This document shows, in pieces, positions 15,698 through 22,866 of a DNA stretch of 37,193 nucleotides; position 1 is the stretch's first letter, and each line of letters opens with the position of its first letter. The DNA is from Candidatus Stercoripulliclostridium merdipullorum. Its GTDB lineage: Bacteria > Bacillota > Clostridia > Christensenellales > DTU072. Below the pieces are notes generated by a model, which ran no database searches, was not told where the DNA came from, and saw only the letters and a program-made list of their open reading frames with translations. The translations under genes and the position numbers were made by a program. Location: contig DVOH01000016.1 in assembly GCA_018713745.1 (NCBI GenBank), positions 79,604 to 116,796 on the forward strand. Reading direction: 5' to 3'.

Positions 15698-16729
15698 TTA
15701 GTTTTGGAGATCGATGTCGCCGGCAAAACAATCGTCGTCTATAATGTAGGGCTCGTAATTGCTGTTTTGCCACACTTTGACATAATCTACATAAAATTCG
15801 GACACCGATTGATCGTCGAATGCACCGATTTTTTGCCCGTGGGGACCGTAGCGATCGCCTGCGTCGATTTCGACGGTAAGACGCAGGAATTCTTTGACGT
15901 GCGATACGCCGCCTGCGTCCGTTGCCCAGGTTGCGACTCCGTCGATATAAAAGACGTAGTACAAGGGCGTCCATTTGAGGGCGAACGTGTGATATCCGTC
16001 GTAGAGATCGGTTTCGGTATCGACAATATAATCGCTGACTTTACCGTATTCGCCGTATCCGTTCCAGAGCAGGGCGTGTCCCATTTTGGTTTTGTGTCGG
16101 ATAAAGGCGCTTTCGTAAATATCGATTTCGGTGCCGTCCACGCCTTCCGCACCCGTTTTCCGCATGTTGGAAGACTGTAGCCAGAATGCCGACCAAAGTC
16201 CTTTTGCGTTGGGGAATTTGACGCGTGTTTCAAAATAACCGAAAGCCTGAGCAAACAGCAAATCGTCGTTGGTACCTTTGTTGTCGTTGGGATCACCGAC
16301 AACGGCACGGGTTTCGATGCCGCCAGTGAATCTTGCGTTGGCAGGGCAAACCCCTTGCGAACATTGGTGATTGTCGTCGTAGCGGGCGGTAATGACAACG
16401 TTACCGTTTTCGACGCGTACCATATCGGGGCACCAGTAACTTGCTTGTTCGGGCTTGTTTTTGTTTTGGCTTTCCCAGCGGATGGCGTGGGGCGACGTTG
16501 TCCAGATTTGGCGATTGCCGCTGAACTGTTCGCCGAATACAATATTTTCGTTCAGCCGACTGCCGTCGAAGTCATCTTCAAATACCAGATACCACCCGTC
16601 TTGTCCGAGCGTCGGCAAAGTCGTGTCGAATCGAGCGGGATCCCAACTTTCCGATTGTTTGCATCCCGTCGGGATCAATACGACAAGCAGAATCAGGAGG
16701 GCAACGAGGGCGGCAATGATTTTTCTCAT
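15698..16729 (-). CDS. Glycoside hydrolase family 16 lipoprotein (beta-glucanase-like)
   Basis: GH16 enzymes cleave beta-1,3/1,4-glucans and related galactans with retention. The catalytic signature is present as GTEIDIYES, with nucleophile and acid/base glutamates spaced as E-I-D-x-x-E. Flanking regions WYLVFEDDFDGSRLNENIV, RFTGGIETR, AFGYFETRVKFP and GLWSAFWLQS are standard for the family. The N terminus has a hydrophobic signal ending LIPTGC, a lipobox with Cys23, so it should be anchored on the outer face of the membrane. Length (343 aa) is complete. AGGAG lies five bases before the ATG. It has a consensus promoter and stands alone, so it probably provides breakdown of external polysaccharide. 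Confidence 0.92.
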   Translation of the reverse strand: MRKIIAALVALLILLVVLIPTGCKQSESWDPARFDTTLPTLGQDGWYLVFEDDFDGSRLNENIVFGEQFSGNRQIWTTSPHAIRWESQNKNKPEQASYWCPDMVRVENGNVVITARYDDNHQCSQGVCPANARFTGGIETRAVVGDPNDNKGTNDDLLFAQAFGYFETRVKFPNAKGLWSAFWLQSSNMRKTGAEGVDGTEIDIYESAFIRHKTKMGHALLWNGYGEYGKVSDYIVDTETDLYDGYHTFALKWTPLYYVFYIDGVATWATDAGGVSHVKEFLRLTVEIDAGDRYGPHGQKIGAFDDQSVSEFYVDYVKVWQNSNYEPYIIDDDCFAGDIDLQN

Positions 16730-16820
16730 AACAACTCCTTTGCTCCGATCGGCGGAGCCGTTTGCGCGTGGGCGAAATTACGCCATACGGCAACAATCCC
16801 TATCGCATGATTCTATAACG

Positions 16821-16849
16821 ATTATAACGGGTCATTTCGGAGATGTCAA
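16821..16849 (-). promoter_or_regulatory. Consensus promoter of the GH16 gene
   Basis: On the minus strand TTGACA and TATAAT (both 6/6) are 17 bases apart. The leader of about 85 bases contains a hairpin at 16742-16758 (GCTCCG / CGGAGC) ahead of the ribosome site. Confidence 0.8.
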
Positions 16850-16960
16850 TTTGAAAAACAAGCGCGAATCGGCTGCAAGCCCGATCGTCGTCCGTGTCGG
16901 TCGGCAGAGGGCGTACGCAAGAATGCCGGGCTGCGGAACGGGGCGGCGTTTGAAAGGAAT

Positions 16961-17170
16961 TCAGATGTTTTTTCGCCCGATCAGATAGTCGACGCTGACG
17001 TCGAAATAATCTGCAAGCTTCCAAAGGCTTTCGATGCTCGGCTCTTTTTTGCCGTTCAGCCAGTTGCAAACCGTACTCGGACTGATGCCGAGGTGTTTTG
17101 CCAAGGCGTATTGCGACAGTTTTTCGGCTTCCAGCAGTTCTTTAATGCGCTCTGCAACGACGATTTTCAT
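16961..17170 (-). CDS. Small Xre/Cro-type helix-turn-helix regulator
   Basis: The real protein is 69 aa from the ATG at 17170; the 128-aa track ORF adds 59 residues of non-coding upstream DNA. The helix-turn-helix is clear: LSQYALAKHLGISPSTVCNWLNGKKEPSIESLWKLADYFDVSVDYLIG, typical of Xre repressors that bind palindromes as dimers. It has no extra sensor domain. Its start codon sits one base from the -35 box of the divergent lipoprotein promoter, and a minus-strand TATAAT ends seven bases before the ATG, so its message may be almost leaderless. This layout suggests that it represses both itself and the lipoprotein. Confidence 0.88.
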   Translation of the reverse strand: MKIVVAERIKELLEAEKLSQYALAKHLGISPSTVCNWLNGKKEPSIESLWKLADYFDVSVDYLIGRKNI

Positions 17171-17171
17171 A

Positions 17172-17200
17172 TTGACATTATAGGTCCTCGATGCTATAAT
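17172..17200 (+). promoter_or_regulatory. Consensus promoter with palindromic operator, lipoprotein gene
   Basis: TTGACA and TATAAT (both 6/6) are 17 bases apart. Between and overlapping them is the inverted repeat ATTATAG (17177-17183) / CTATAAT (17194-17200), centred in the spacer. This is a plausible Xre operator covering both the plus-strand -10 and the minus-strand TATAAT. Confidence 0.75.
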
Positions 17201-17264
17201 AGTTTTGGTAATTGCCCTTGGGCAAATACAAGAAAAATCGATGTGGAGCAAAAAGGAGGTACAA

Positions 17265-17864
17265 ATGAAAAAATTTTTGGTTGCGGTTATGCTTGTCGTC
17301 GTTGCGGGAGCAGGGTGCTTTGCACTGAGTGCCTGTAACAAGCGCAATCCCGATCAGATCACGCGCTTTGGCGAAACGCTGGAAGAAGCCGAAAGTTTCG
17401 AGGTAATTTGCACGATGGAAACGCCGATTTCCGGCTTCCGATATACCTTCAAGGTGGACGGCGACAAGACATACGAAAGTGGATTCATGGATTCATCCCC
17501 TGTTTATACCGAAAAGATCGGATCGACGATTTATACTTATACGTTGCGAGGGGATACCTGGGTCAAGACGTCCGCACCTGTGTTTGCAACCGACGAGGAA
17601 GAGGGAGCGGAGGAGTATCTGCCGATATTTGACGGCAGTAATTTTGTTTATTCAAAGGAAGAAAAAGCTTTTGTGCTGAAAGAAGATGCGGCAATTCTAT
17701 GGAGCGGGATGGAATTTGTTACGCTTGAGATCGTGCTCGGAAAAAACTCCTGTGATCTTTCGGGGAAAGTGATGTCGGAAGGGATGCTTTTGGATGTAGA
17801 GCTGGAGTTCAAAAACTTGAACACGACCGAAATCGTTCTGCCCGAAGCCGTCGAGTGGTATTAA
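17265..17864 (+). CDS. Putative lipoprotein of unknown function
   Basis: The 199-aa product starts at 17265 behind an excellent AAAGGAGGT site; the track start at 17205 is too early. It opens with a lysine-rich, hydrophobic signal sequence and a lipobox at FALSAC, giving a lipidated cysteine at about residue 24. The mature part is acidic and beta-rich, with YTFKVDGDKTYESG and TIYTYTLRGDTWVKT suggestive of a LolA/LppX-like or DUF-type beta-barrel lipoprotein. I recognise no specific family. It is single, between a consensus promoter and a terminator, and is divergent from the Xre gene, so it is probably the regulated target of that protein. Confidence 0.75.
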   Translation: MKKFLVAVMLVVVAGAGCFALSACNKRNPDQITRFGETLEEAESFEVICTMETPISGFRYTFKVDGDKTYESGFMDSSPVYTEKIGSTIYTYTLRGDTWVKTSAPVFATDEEEGAEEYLPIFDGSNFVYSKEEKAFVLKEDAAILWSGMEFVTLEIVLGKNSCDLSGKVMSEGMLLDVELEFKNLNTTEIVLPEAVEWY

Positions 17865-17888
17865 GTATCGCTACTCGGTTTGCGGTAG

Positions 17889-17916
17889 AAACGGAGCCTG
17901 TGGCTCCGTTTTTTTT
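17889..17916 (+). terminator. Terminator of the lipoprotein gene
   Basis: ACGGAGCC / GGCTCCGT is a perfect 8-bp stem with a TGT loop and is followed by a run of T. Confidence 0.92.
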
Positions 17917-17940
17917 GTAAGGTTGTGCCGAAAAAGCGGG

Positions 17941-17969
17941 TTGCGGATTCGCGGAAGGCGTGTTATAAT
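17941..17969 (+). promoter_or_regulatory. Promoter of the monooxygenase-phosphoesterase pair
   Basis: TTGCGG and a perfect TATAAT are 17 bases apart, ending 19 bases before the start codon. Confidence 0.6.
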
Positions 17970-17988
17970 GCAACACAAGGAGAGATCG

Positions 17989-18291
17989 ATGAGTTTAATC
18001 ATACATATTTATTATACGGGGCAAAACGGCAGCGCTCGTAAATTTGCAGAGGAAATGACGACGTCCGGAATCGTCGATCGTGTGCGGCAAGAGGAAGGCA
18101 ATTTGTCGTATCGATATTTTTTCCCTGCCGACGATCCCGAAACCGTATTGTTGATTGACGAATGGGAAAATCAAGCGGCATTGGACTGCCACCATAGAAG
18201 CGAAATGATGCAGGAAATTGCAACGCTTCGCACAAAATACCGGCTAAGAATGAAAGTCGAACAAATGGAGCGACAGGAGAATCGGTTATGA
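17989..18291 (+). CDS. Antibiotic biosynthesis monooxygenase (ABM) / YgiN-like protein
   Basis: This 100-aa protein has the small ferredoxin-like fold of ABM-domain proteins: an opening strand LIIHIYYTGQNG, helix KFAEEMTTSGIVDRVRQEEGNLSYRYF, the ETVLLIDEWENQAALDCHHRSEMM segment and a final helix. Relatives include quinol monooxygenase YgiN and heme-degrading proteins, but many have no known activity. The start at 17989 follows AAGGAGAG and a TATAAT-bearing promoter; the track start is earlier and includes the promoter. Its stop overlaps an ATG (ATGA) with good ribosome site, which should start the phosphoesterase but is out of frame with it (see that entry). Cytoplasmic. Confidence 0.8.
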   Translation: MSLIIHIYYTGQNGSARKFAEEMTTSGIVDRVRQEEGNLSYRYFFPADDPETVLLIDEWENQAALDCHHRSEMMQEIATLRTKYRLRMKVEQMERQENRL

Positions 18292-18307
18292 AAAAAAGAC
18301 GATCGTA

Positions 18308-19432
18308 TTGATCTTAGTTATCGTCATCGCTGTCCTTGCGGTCGGCGGGGCTATTGCCGCGGGTGTGACGCTTTCTCCCGTCAGAGGGACGCCTAATACG
18401 GACGTTTGGGTTCCGGCACTTCCCGTTGACGACTATATCGTAACGATTTCCAAAGAAGAGGGCAAGCCGTTTCAGGTGCTGAATCTGACCGATATTCAAT
18501 TTGGAGATTTTCATGACATAGGCAAGCGTACATTTACAGAAGATACGATCCGTGCCGTCATTGCAGAAACCGAGCCCGACCTGATTACGTTGACGGGCGA
18601 TCAGGTATGGACCAAACACAGCAAATATTCCATCCGTCATCTCGTTTCGTTTCTCGATTCCTTCGGGATCCCTTGGGCCCCGGTGATGGGCAATCACGAT
18701 GCCGAAGGTAACGCAGACGCACAATATATTGCCGATTTGTATCTTGACGCCGAACATTGCCTGTTCCGTAAGGGGCCTTCCAACATCGGCGGCGTCGGGA
18801 ATTATGTCATCAATATTATGGAGGGCAACCGGATTTTCCACTCTCTGATCATGATGGACTCGGGGATGGGGCGCAGTTATTCCGCACTCGGGCAGGATGC
18901 GATCCTGTCGTATGAACTCGATGACGATTTTGAGTTAAAACGCGACGGCGCCGGCAATCCGATCGAACGGGAGATCGGGCATAATTTCGACTTTTTGTCC
19001 ATCGGACAGATCGCGTGGTATCGGAGCGTGGTCGAACGGATCAAGTTGCACAATCAAAGCGCGGGGGGCGGCGTGCCGACTTCGTCGTTGTTCCTGCACA
19101 TTCCGCTGCCGGAATATTATATCGCCTATGTCGATTATTTGCTGAGCGGCAAAGATTCTTCTTACGGCGTATTCGGTGCGTTGCGCGAGGACGTTTGTTG
19201 TGCCAAAATCAACAGCGGAATGTTTGACGCTCTGCTCGAAGGGGGCAGTACCAAATTTGTATTTGCCGGACACGATTACGTCAACGATCTCTCGATTTTG
19301 TATAAAGGAATCCGCTTGACGTACGGATTGAAAACGGGCGATCGCTGTTACTTCGAAGAGGGGGTCAACGGCGGCACGCTGATGACGATCGGCGACACCG
19401 TCGAAGTCCGTCACGTTTACGTCAATCCGTAG
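18308..19432 (+). CDS. Membrane-anchored metallophosphoesterase, start region frameshifted
   Basis: A calcineurin-like phosphoesterase of the kind with dinuclear metal centre: VLNLTDIQFGDFHD (D-x-x-F/H-type first motif), LTGDQVW, PVMGNHDAEG and the late FAGHDYVND are in order. The body aligns with Dcr2/YaeI-type proteins. An N-terminal hydrophobic segment acts as anchor or signal. The ORF as tracked begins at a TTG without ribosome site. The natural start is the ATG at 18288, with GGAGA upstream and ATGA overlap with the ABM gene, but it reads into TGA after seven codons. One more A in the A7 tract at 18291-18297 would give MKKKTIVLILVIV and join the frames. Either the start is TTG, or the gene is slippage-controlled, mutated or miscalled. 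Confidence 0.78.
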   Translation: MILVIVIAVLAVGGAIAAGVTLSPVRGTPNTDVWVPALPVDDYIVTISKEEGKPFQVLNLTDIQFGDFHDIGKRTFTEDTIRAVIAETEPDLITLTGDQVWTKHSKYSIRHLVSFLDSFGIPWAPVMGNHDAEGNADAQYIADLYLDAEHCLFRKGPSNIGGVGNYVINIMEGNRIFHSLIMMDSGMGRSYSALGQDAILSYELDDDFELKRDGAGNPIEREIGHNFDFLSIGQIAWYRSVVERIKLHNQSAGGGVPTSSLFLHIPLPEYYIAYVDYLLSGKDSSYGVFGALREDVCCAKINSGMFDALLEGGSTKFVFAGHDYVNDLSILYKGIRLTYGLKTGDRCYFEEGVNGGTLMTIGDTVEVRHVYVNP

Positions 19433-19454
19433 GAAAAGAATCTCAACCGATCGA

Positions 19455-19480
19455 AAAGAGCCCGAGCGGCTCTTTTTTTA
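19455..19480 (+). terminator. Terminator after the phosphoesterase gene
   Basis: AAAGAGCC / GGCTCTTT pair across a five-base loop and lead into a T-run. Confidence 0.88.
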
Positions 19481-19542
19481 CGCAAAGAACCTTTTTTTCT
19501 CTCGCGGCATATCTTGAATTATTGTCAAAAGGAGGTTTTGCT

Positions 19543-20601
19543 TTGAACGATCCCGAAAATTATCTGATTGCCGCCAACGACGAGCACGGCGTCAATCCCC
19601 CGACTGCGGGGAAAAGAACACCGATTATGCCTTATCTCGAGCGCAGCATTTACGAGAACGAGTTTAACCGCGCGACCAAACTGTATTTTATGCAGGCGTG
19701 TCTCCGAAACGGGTTTCGGGTGTTCGACGTCAAGCCCGAGGAGTGGGACGTGCCGCTTGCCACGCGGGCAAGGCGCGTCAATCTGATACGCCCCTCTCTT
19801 TTGGTAACGTTTGCGTACAATGCATTCGGAACGGGGGCGACATTTAATGCGGCAAGCGGATTTGAAACGTTTTATTCCCTCCGCAATCCTCAACCCGAAC
19901 GAAGCCGTCAGCTTGCCGAAGAAATTTTTGAGCAACTTGCAATCGGCACGCCGCAACGGCCGAGGCGGGTAGGAACGCTCGATATTACGATGCTGTCAAG
20001 CGTGGTCTGTCCCGCGGCGTTGGTCGAAGCGGGGTTTATGACAAACTTTGAAGAAGCAAAGCGCATGCTCGATCCCGATTATCAGATCGAAGTCGCCGAA
20101 GAAACCTGTAAAGGGGTTGCTATGTATCTCAATACGCCGTATATCGGGCGCGATGATCGTTCGGTTTATCCGTTGCTGCGTCGAGGAAGCAGCGGTCGGA
20201 TGGTGGAACTCATGCAGCTTCTGCTCGATCAGAACGGGTGCGATCTTGTTGCGGACGGAATTTTCGGCGCAAAAACGGAGGCGTGCGTCCGCGCATTCCA
20301 GCGTGAAAACGGATTGGTCGAAGACGGTTTGGTCGGCGATAATACCTGGCGCACATTGTTGGTTTTCGCACCGCGACCCACCCTTGCCGAAGGCAGTCGG
20401 GGCGCATACGTTCGTTACCTTCAGCAGAAACTGGAAAGCAAATTGTATCCCGTCGGGACGGTAGACGGCATCTTCGGGAGCAAAACAAAAAACGCCGTAA
20501 TGGCGTTTCAGCGGGAGAACGGTCTGGAGGCAGACGGCATCGTAGGACCGCGGACATGGGCGGCGTTGGAGCCGATCGGGGGCGGACGTTCGGAGCCGTA
20601 A
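19543..20601 (+). CDS. Amidase_3-like protein with two peptidoglycan-binding repeats, catalytic site degraded
   Basis: The start is a TTG at 19543, eight bases after AAAGGAGG, giving 352 aa; the ORF track starts at an earlier TTG ahead of that site. Residues 1-205 follow the N-acetylmuramoyl-L-alanine amidase (Amidase_3) fold: the first zinc histidine in NDEHG, Glu in ENEFNRAT, ATRARRVN, GFETFYS and the catalytic-Glu segment LVEAGFMTN. But the second histidine, normally in S-x-H-A-N-A, reads TFAYNA, and the usual D-P-G-H-G is NDEHG. Two PG_binding_1 domains follow (LLRRGSSGRMVELMQ... and LAEGSRGAYVRYLQQ...), each ending with a DGI(F/V)G / AFQ.ENGL / TW pattern. No signal peptide is seen. It may bind, rather than cut, cell wall. 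Confidence 0.82.
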   Translation: MNDPENYLIAANDEHGVNPPTAGKRTPIMPYLERSIYENEFNRATKLYFMQACLRNGFRVFDVKPEEWDVPLATRARRVNLIRPSLLVTFAYNAFGTGATFNAASGFETFYSLRNPQPERSRQLAEEIFEQLAIGTPQRPRRVGTLDITMLSSVVCPAALVEAGFMTNFEEAKRMLDPDYQIEVAEETCKGVAMYLNTPYIGRDDRSVYPLLRRGSSGRMVELMQLLLDQNGCDLVADGIFGAKTEACVRAFQRENGLVEDGLVGDNTWRTLLVFAPRPTLAEGSRGAYVRYLQQKLESKLYPVGTVDGIFGSKTKNAVMAFQRENGLEADGIVGPRTWAALEPIGGGRSEP

Positions 20602-20620
20602 CGGAATCAGATCCGAAGCG

Positions 20621-21625
20621 TCAGACCTGCGGCGCCCACTCGTAAGCGACGTAAGTGTTTGTCAACTCGACGGCGATGTTGTCGGTCAATTCCAACGTGC
20701 GGCGCTCGATTCCCCGCGTAAGGGTCCAGACCGCATGTGGGGACGGGAGGCTGACCTCAGTCAGCTCCGCGCAGTTCAGGAATGCGAATGCGCCGATCAT
20801 CGATACGGCGGCGGGGAGACGGAGGGAAGTCAGGGCGGTTGCACGGAAGGCATTTGCCCCGATCGTTTGGAGCGCGGCTTCGGTCGATACGGTCACTTCG
20901 GACAGTGACGTGCAATCGGCAAAAGCCGATTCGGCAATGATTTCGAGGGCGTCGGGCAACGCAACGCGGACCAGAGCGGCGCAACCCTGCATTGCTCCGG
21001 TATGAAGCTGTCGGAGCGTAGAGGGGAGTGCGATTTCGGACAGTTCGGGCTGATCCCGAAACGCAAATTGCCCGATATATCGGACGGCGGAGTCGGGCGC
21101 GAAGACGACCGACGTCAAAACGTTAAGACGAGCAGAATCATAGGAGAAGGCGTAGGGGGCAATGCCGACAACGGGATAATCGCCGGCAGAGGACAGAAAA
21201 TGTCGGGCGGGGATATAAACGTCGGAATTTTTCCCCGACCAGCCTTCGACGATATAGCCTCCCGCGTCGGCGCGGAAAGAAAACATCAATCCCGCATCCC
21301 GCTTCCAACGGGCGTAAACCGCAATCGTGGTGTCTAAGGAGTCGCGGTAGGATTCGGGGATAAAATCATCGCCTTCCGGCGAGCCGACCGCCCAGCCCGC
21401 AAACAGAAATCCGTCCTTGACGGGTGTGGGCGGAAGCGTTGCGACGCTCCCTTGCGGAACGGTTTCGGAGTGGTATTCGGTGTCGTCCGTAAAGTAGCGG
21501 ACAAGATAAGCGGGTGCGGTAGTTTCCGGGGGATCGGAGGGAGCGCAGGCGGACACGCCTGCTGCAAGCAGTACAATCAAAAAGATAAGAATCGCAAGAC
21601 GCGATGTTCGAGCGGATTTTTGCAT
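20621..21625 (-). CDS. Lipoprotein with Listeria-Bacteroides repeat and BspA-type leucine-rich repeats
   Basis: The start at 21625 follows AAGGAG on the minus strand; the track ORF starts much too early. The 334-aa product has a signal with lipobox GVSAC near residue 27, then one repeat of the Flg_new/InlB-B type (YLVRYFTDD...TPVKDGFLFAGWAV), then about five BspA-like LRR_5 repeats such as IAPYAFSYDSARLNVLTSVVF, IGQFAFRDQPELSEIALP and IAESAFADCTSLSEVTV. Such proteins are exposed on the cell surface and bind host or matrix partners, or other bacteria. It is encoded alone and converges with the amidase gene across a 19-base gap, with no clear terminator between them. Confidence 0.88.
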   Translation of the reverse strand: MQKSARTSRLAILIFLIVLLAAGVSACAPSDPPETTAPAYLVRYFTDDTEYHSETVPQGSVATLPPTPVKDGFLFAGWAVGSPEGDDFIPESYRDSLDTTIAVYARWKRDAGLMFSFRADAGGYIVEGWSGKNSDVYIPARHFLSSAGDYPVVGIAPYAFSYDSARLNVLTSVVFAPDSAVRYIGQFAFRDQPELSEIALPSTLRQLHTGAMQGCAALVRVALPDALEIIAESAFADCTSLSEVTVSTEAALQTIGANAFRATALTSLRLPAAVSMIGAFAFLNCAELTEVSLPSPHAVWTLTRGIERRTLELTDNIAVELTNTYVAYEWAPQV

Positions 21626-21719
21626 GGCAAACTCCTTGCGGTTTGTTTCAGTATAGCATGACTTCGGACATTTGTAAACGATGAAGGCATTCTGCCGCGT
21701 ATAATGGGAAGAGGGGGTT

Positions 21720-22168
21720 ATGATGAGAAGATTGTGCGAAGCGCCTTTCCGGTGTCGGGCGGAAGAAGAAAAAATGTTGTCGGGGTCGGTAGCGGGCGGC
21801 GCGGTCGGCGGGGACGGAACCTTGGCAAATCCTTTCGGTACGGTAACCGAAGTGCTTGTTTTGTATCCGAAAACGGAACAGTTTATCTTTTGCGCGGAAA
21901 TTATCCGCTGACGACGCAGTTCAATCTGAACAAGGCGGGCGTAACGCTCGAAGGCAGTCGCGGTACGGTGCTGACCTTGGAAGCGGCACTCATTCCTTTT
22001 TTGATCACAGCCGCCGACGTCACGCTCCGCGGGTTGACGCTGACGTCGGACGCGCCTTATGCCAACGAGTGGATTCAGGGCGGCGGGGACGGAGCGTTGA
22101 TCGAAGACAATACGATTTTCGGACCGCATAAATCAAAGCGTTTTGATACAGATCGTCGTCGGGGTTGA
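21720..22168 (+). pseudogene. Broken right-handed beta-helix (pectate-lyase-like) gene, frameshifted and 3'-truncated
   Basis: Two frames are needed. The frame from 21720 ends with GGDGTLANPFGTVTEVLV, a typical start of extracellular beta-helix repeats; the +2 frame then continues with VSENGTVYLLRGNYPL, VTLEGSRGTVLTL and ALIEDNTIFGP. One extra T in the TTTT near 21862 would join them. Homology stops near 22127, where the sequence meets the end of a second broken gene on the other strand. No signal peptide is seen in the remnant. I regard it as a fragment of a larger surface polysaccharide-associated protein. Confidence 0.65.
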
Positions 22169-22645
22169 AATCGGTGTTTTGCGTTTTGTCCTGACCGTAA
22201 GTGATGTTGACAAGGGCTGCGCCGCGGTTAATGCGAAGGGCGACGTTGCTCAGCAGGCGAATGTTGGCGACGGAATACTCGCCTCCGTCCACCAGCACAA
22301 TGCCGCCGCCTGCCGCCGAAGCCGCGGCAACGGCGTCGTTGATTGCGGTGCGGTTGGTCTTGAAATCGGCGTCGGTGCGGGCGCCGTAGTCGCGGATATC
22401 GAAGACGGGGATGCCGTCCGGAAGGGGGTGTCGGAAAGATACCGGGCGCGGACGTCATCGATTTCGCGGATAAAGTTGCCGCTGTCGTCCATGCTGTAAG
22501 TAGAAGGAAAAGGGGATCCTTCGGTGTCGAGATTTTTCAGCGAAAGATAATAAAAGCCGATAAAGATTCCGAATGCGGCGGCGGCGATCAGCACGCTTAA
22601 TAAAATCCAAACGACAATTTTGACTCCTTTTTTCGAACGGAACAT
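22130..22645 (-). pseudogene. Broken GH28/polygalacturonase-like membrane-anchored gene, frameshifted and 3'-truncated
   Basis: From ATG at 22645 (GGGAGGG upstream) the protein starts with an N-terminal membrane anchor (KIVVWILLSVLIAAAAFGIF) and reaches DDVRARYLSDTPF. A different frame then carries the family core: DGIPVFDIRDYGARTD, TAINDAVAAASAAGGGIVLVDGGEY and the LLSNVALRINRGAAL segment, as in GH28/pectate lyase 3 proteins. One additional C in the C5 tract near 22425-22431 would restore the frame. It ends at NALIYA near 22131, far short of a full enzyme. A promoter-like pair lies upstream, so the remnant may still be transcribed. Confidence 0.65.
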
Positions 22646-22677
22646 CCGACCCTCCCGCTATATTAAAAATGAATATT

Positions 22678-22707
22678 ATTTTACAGATCCTATATATAGA
22701 AAATCAA
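22678..22707 (-). promoter_or_regulatory. Promoter-like sequence of the broken GH28-like gene
   Basis: On the minus strand TTGATT and TAAAAT are 18 bases apart, upstream of the ATG at 22645. It is divergent from the redox operon promoter. Confidence 0.4.
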
Positions 22708-22745
22708 GAGGAGCCGACGAAAAGAATGGTAAAAGTGCAATTTCA

Positions 22746-22801
22746 CATTTTTAGCGAAAAATGCGCATTATCCCGAAAACGATAAAAAATTATCGATTTC
22801 G
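22746..22801. promoter_or_regulatory. Two palindromes upstream of the redox operon promoter
   Basis: CATTTTT-AGCG-AAAAATG is a perfect 7-bp inverted repeat at 22746-22763. CGAAAACGATAA-AAAA-TTATCGATTTCG (11 of 12 paired) at 22774-22801 ends two bases before the -35 box. Both are symmetrical enough to be regulator sites. No regulator gene is adjacent. Confidence 0.55.
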
Positions 22802-22803
22802 TC

Positions 22804-22832
22804 TTGTCAGCCGTTGTGGCGTATGATATAGT
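22804..22832 (+). promoter_or_regulatory. Promoter of the four-gene redox operon
   Basis: TTGTCA and TATAGT (each 5/6) are 17 bases apart. The track ORF for the first gene begins inside this promoter, so the ATG at 22867 is the real start. Confidence 0.7.
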
Positions 22833-22866
22833 GATGATACCGAAACCCGATTCAGGAGGAGTTCTT

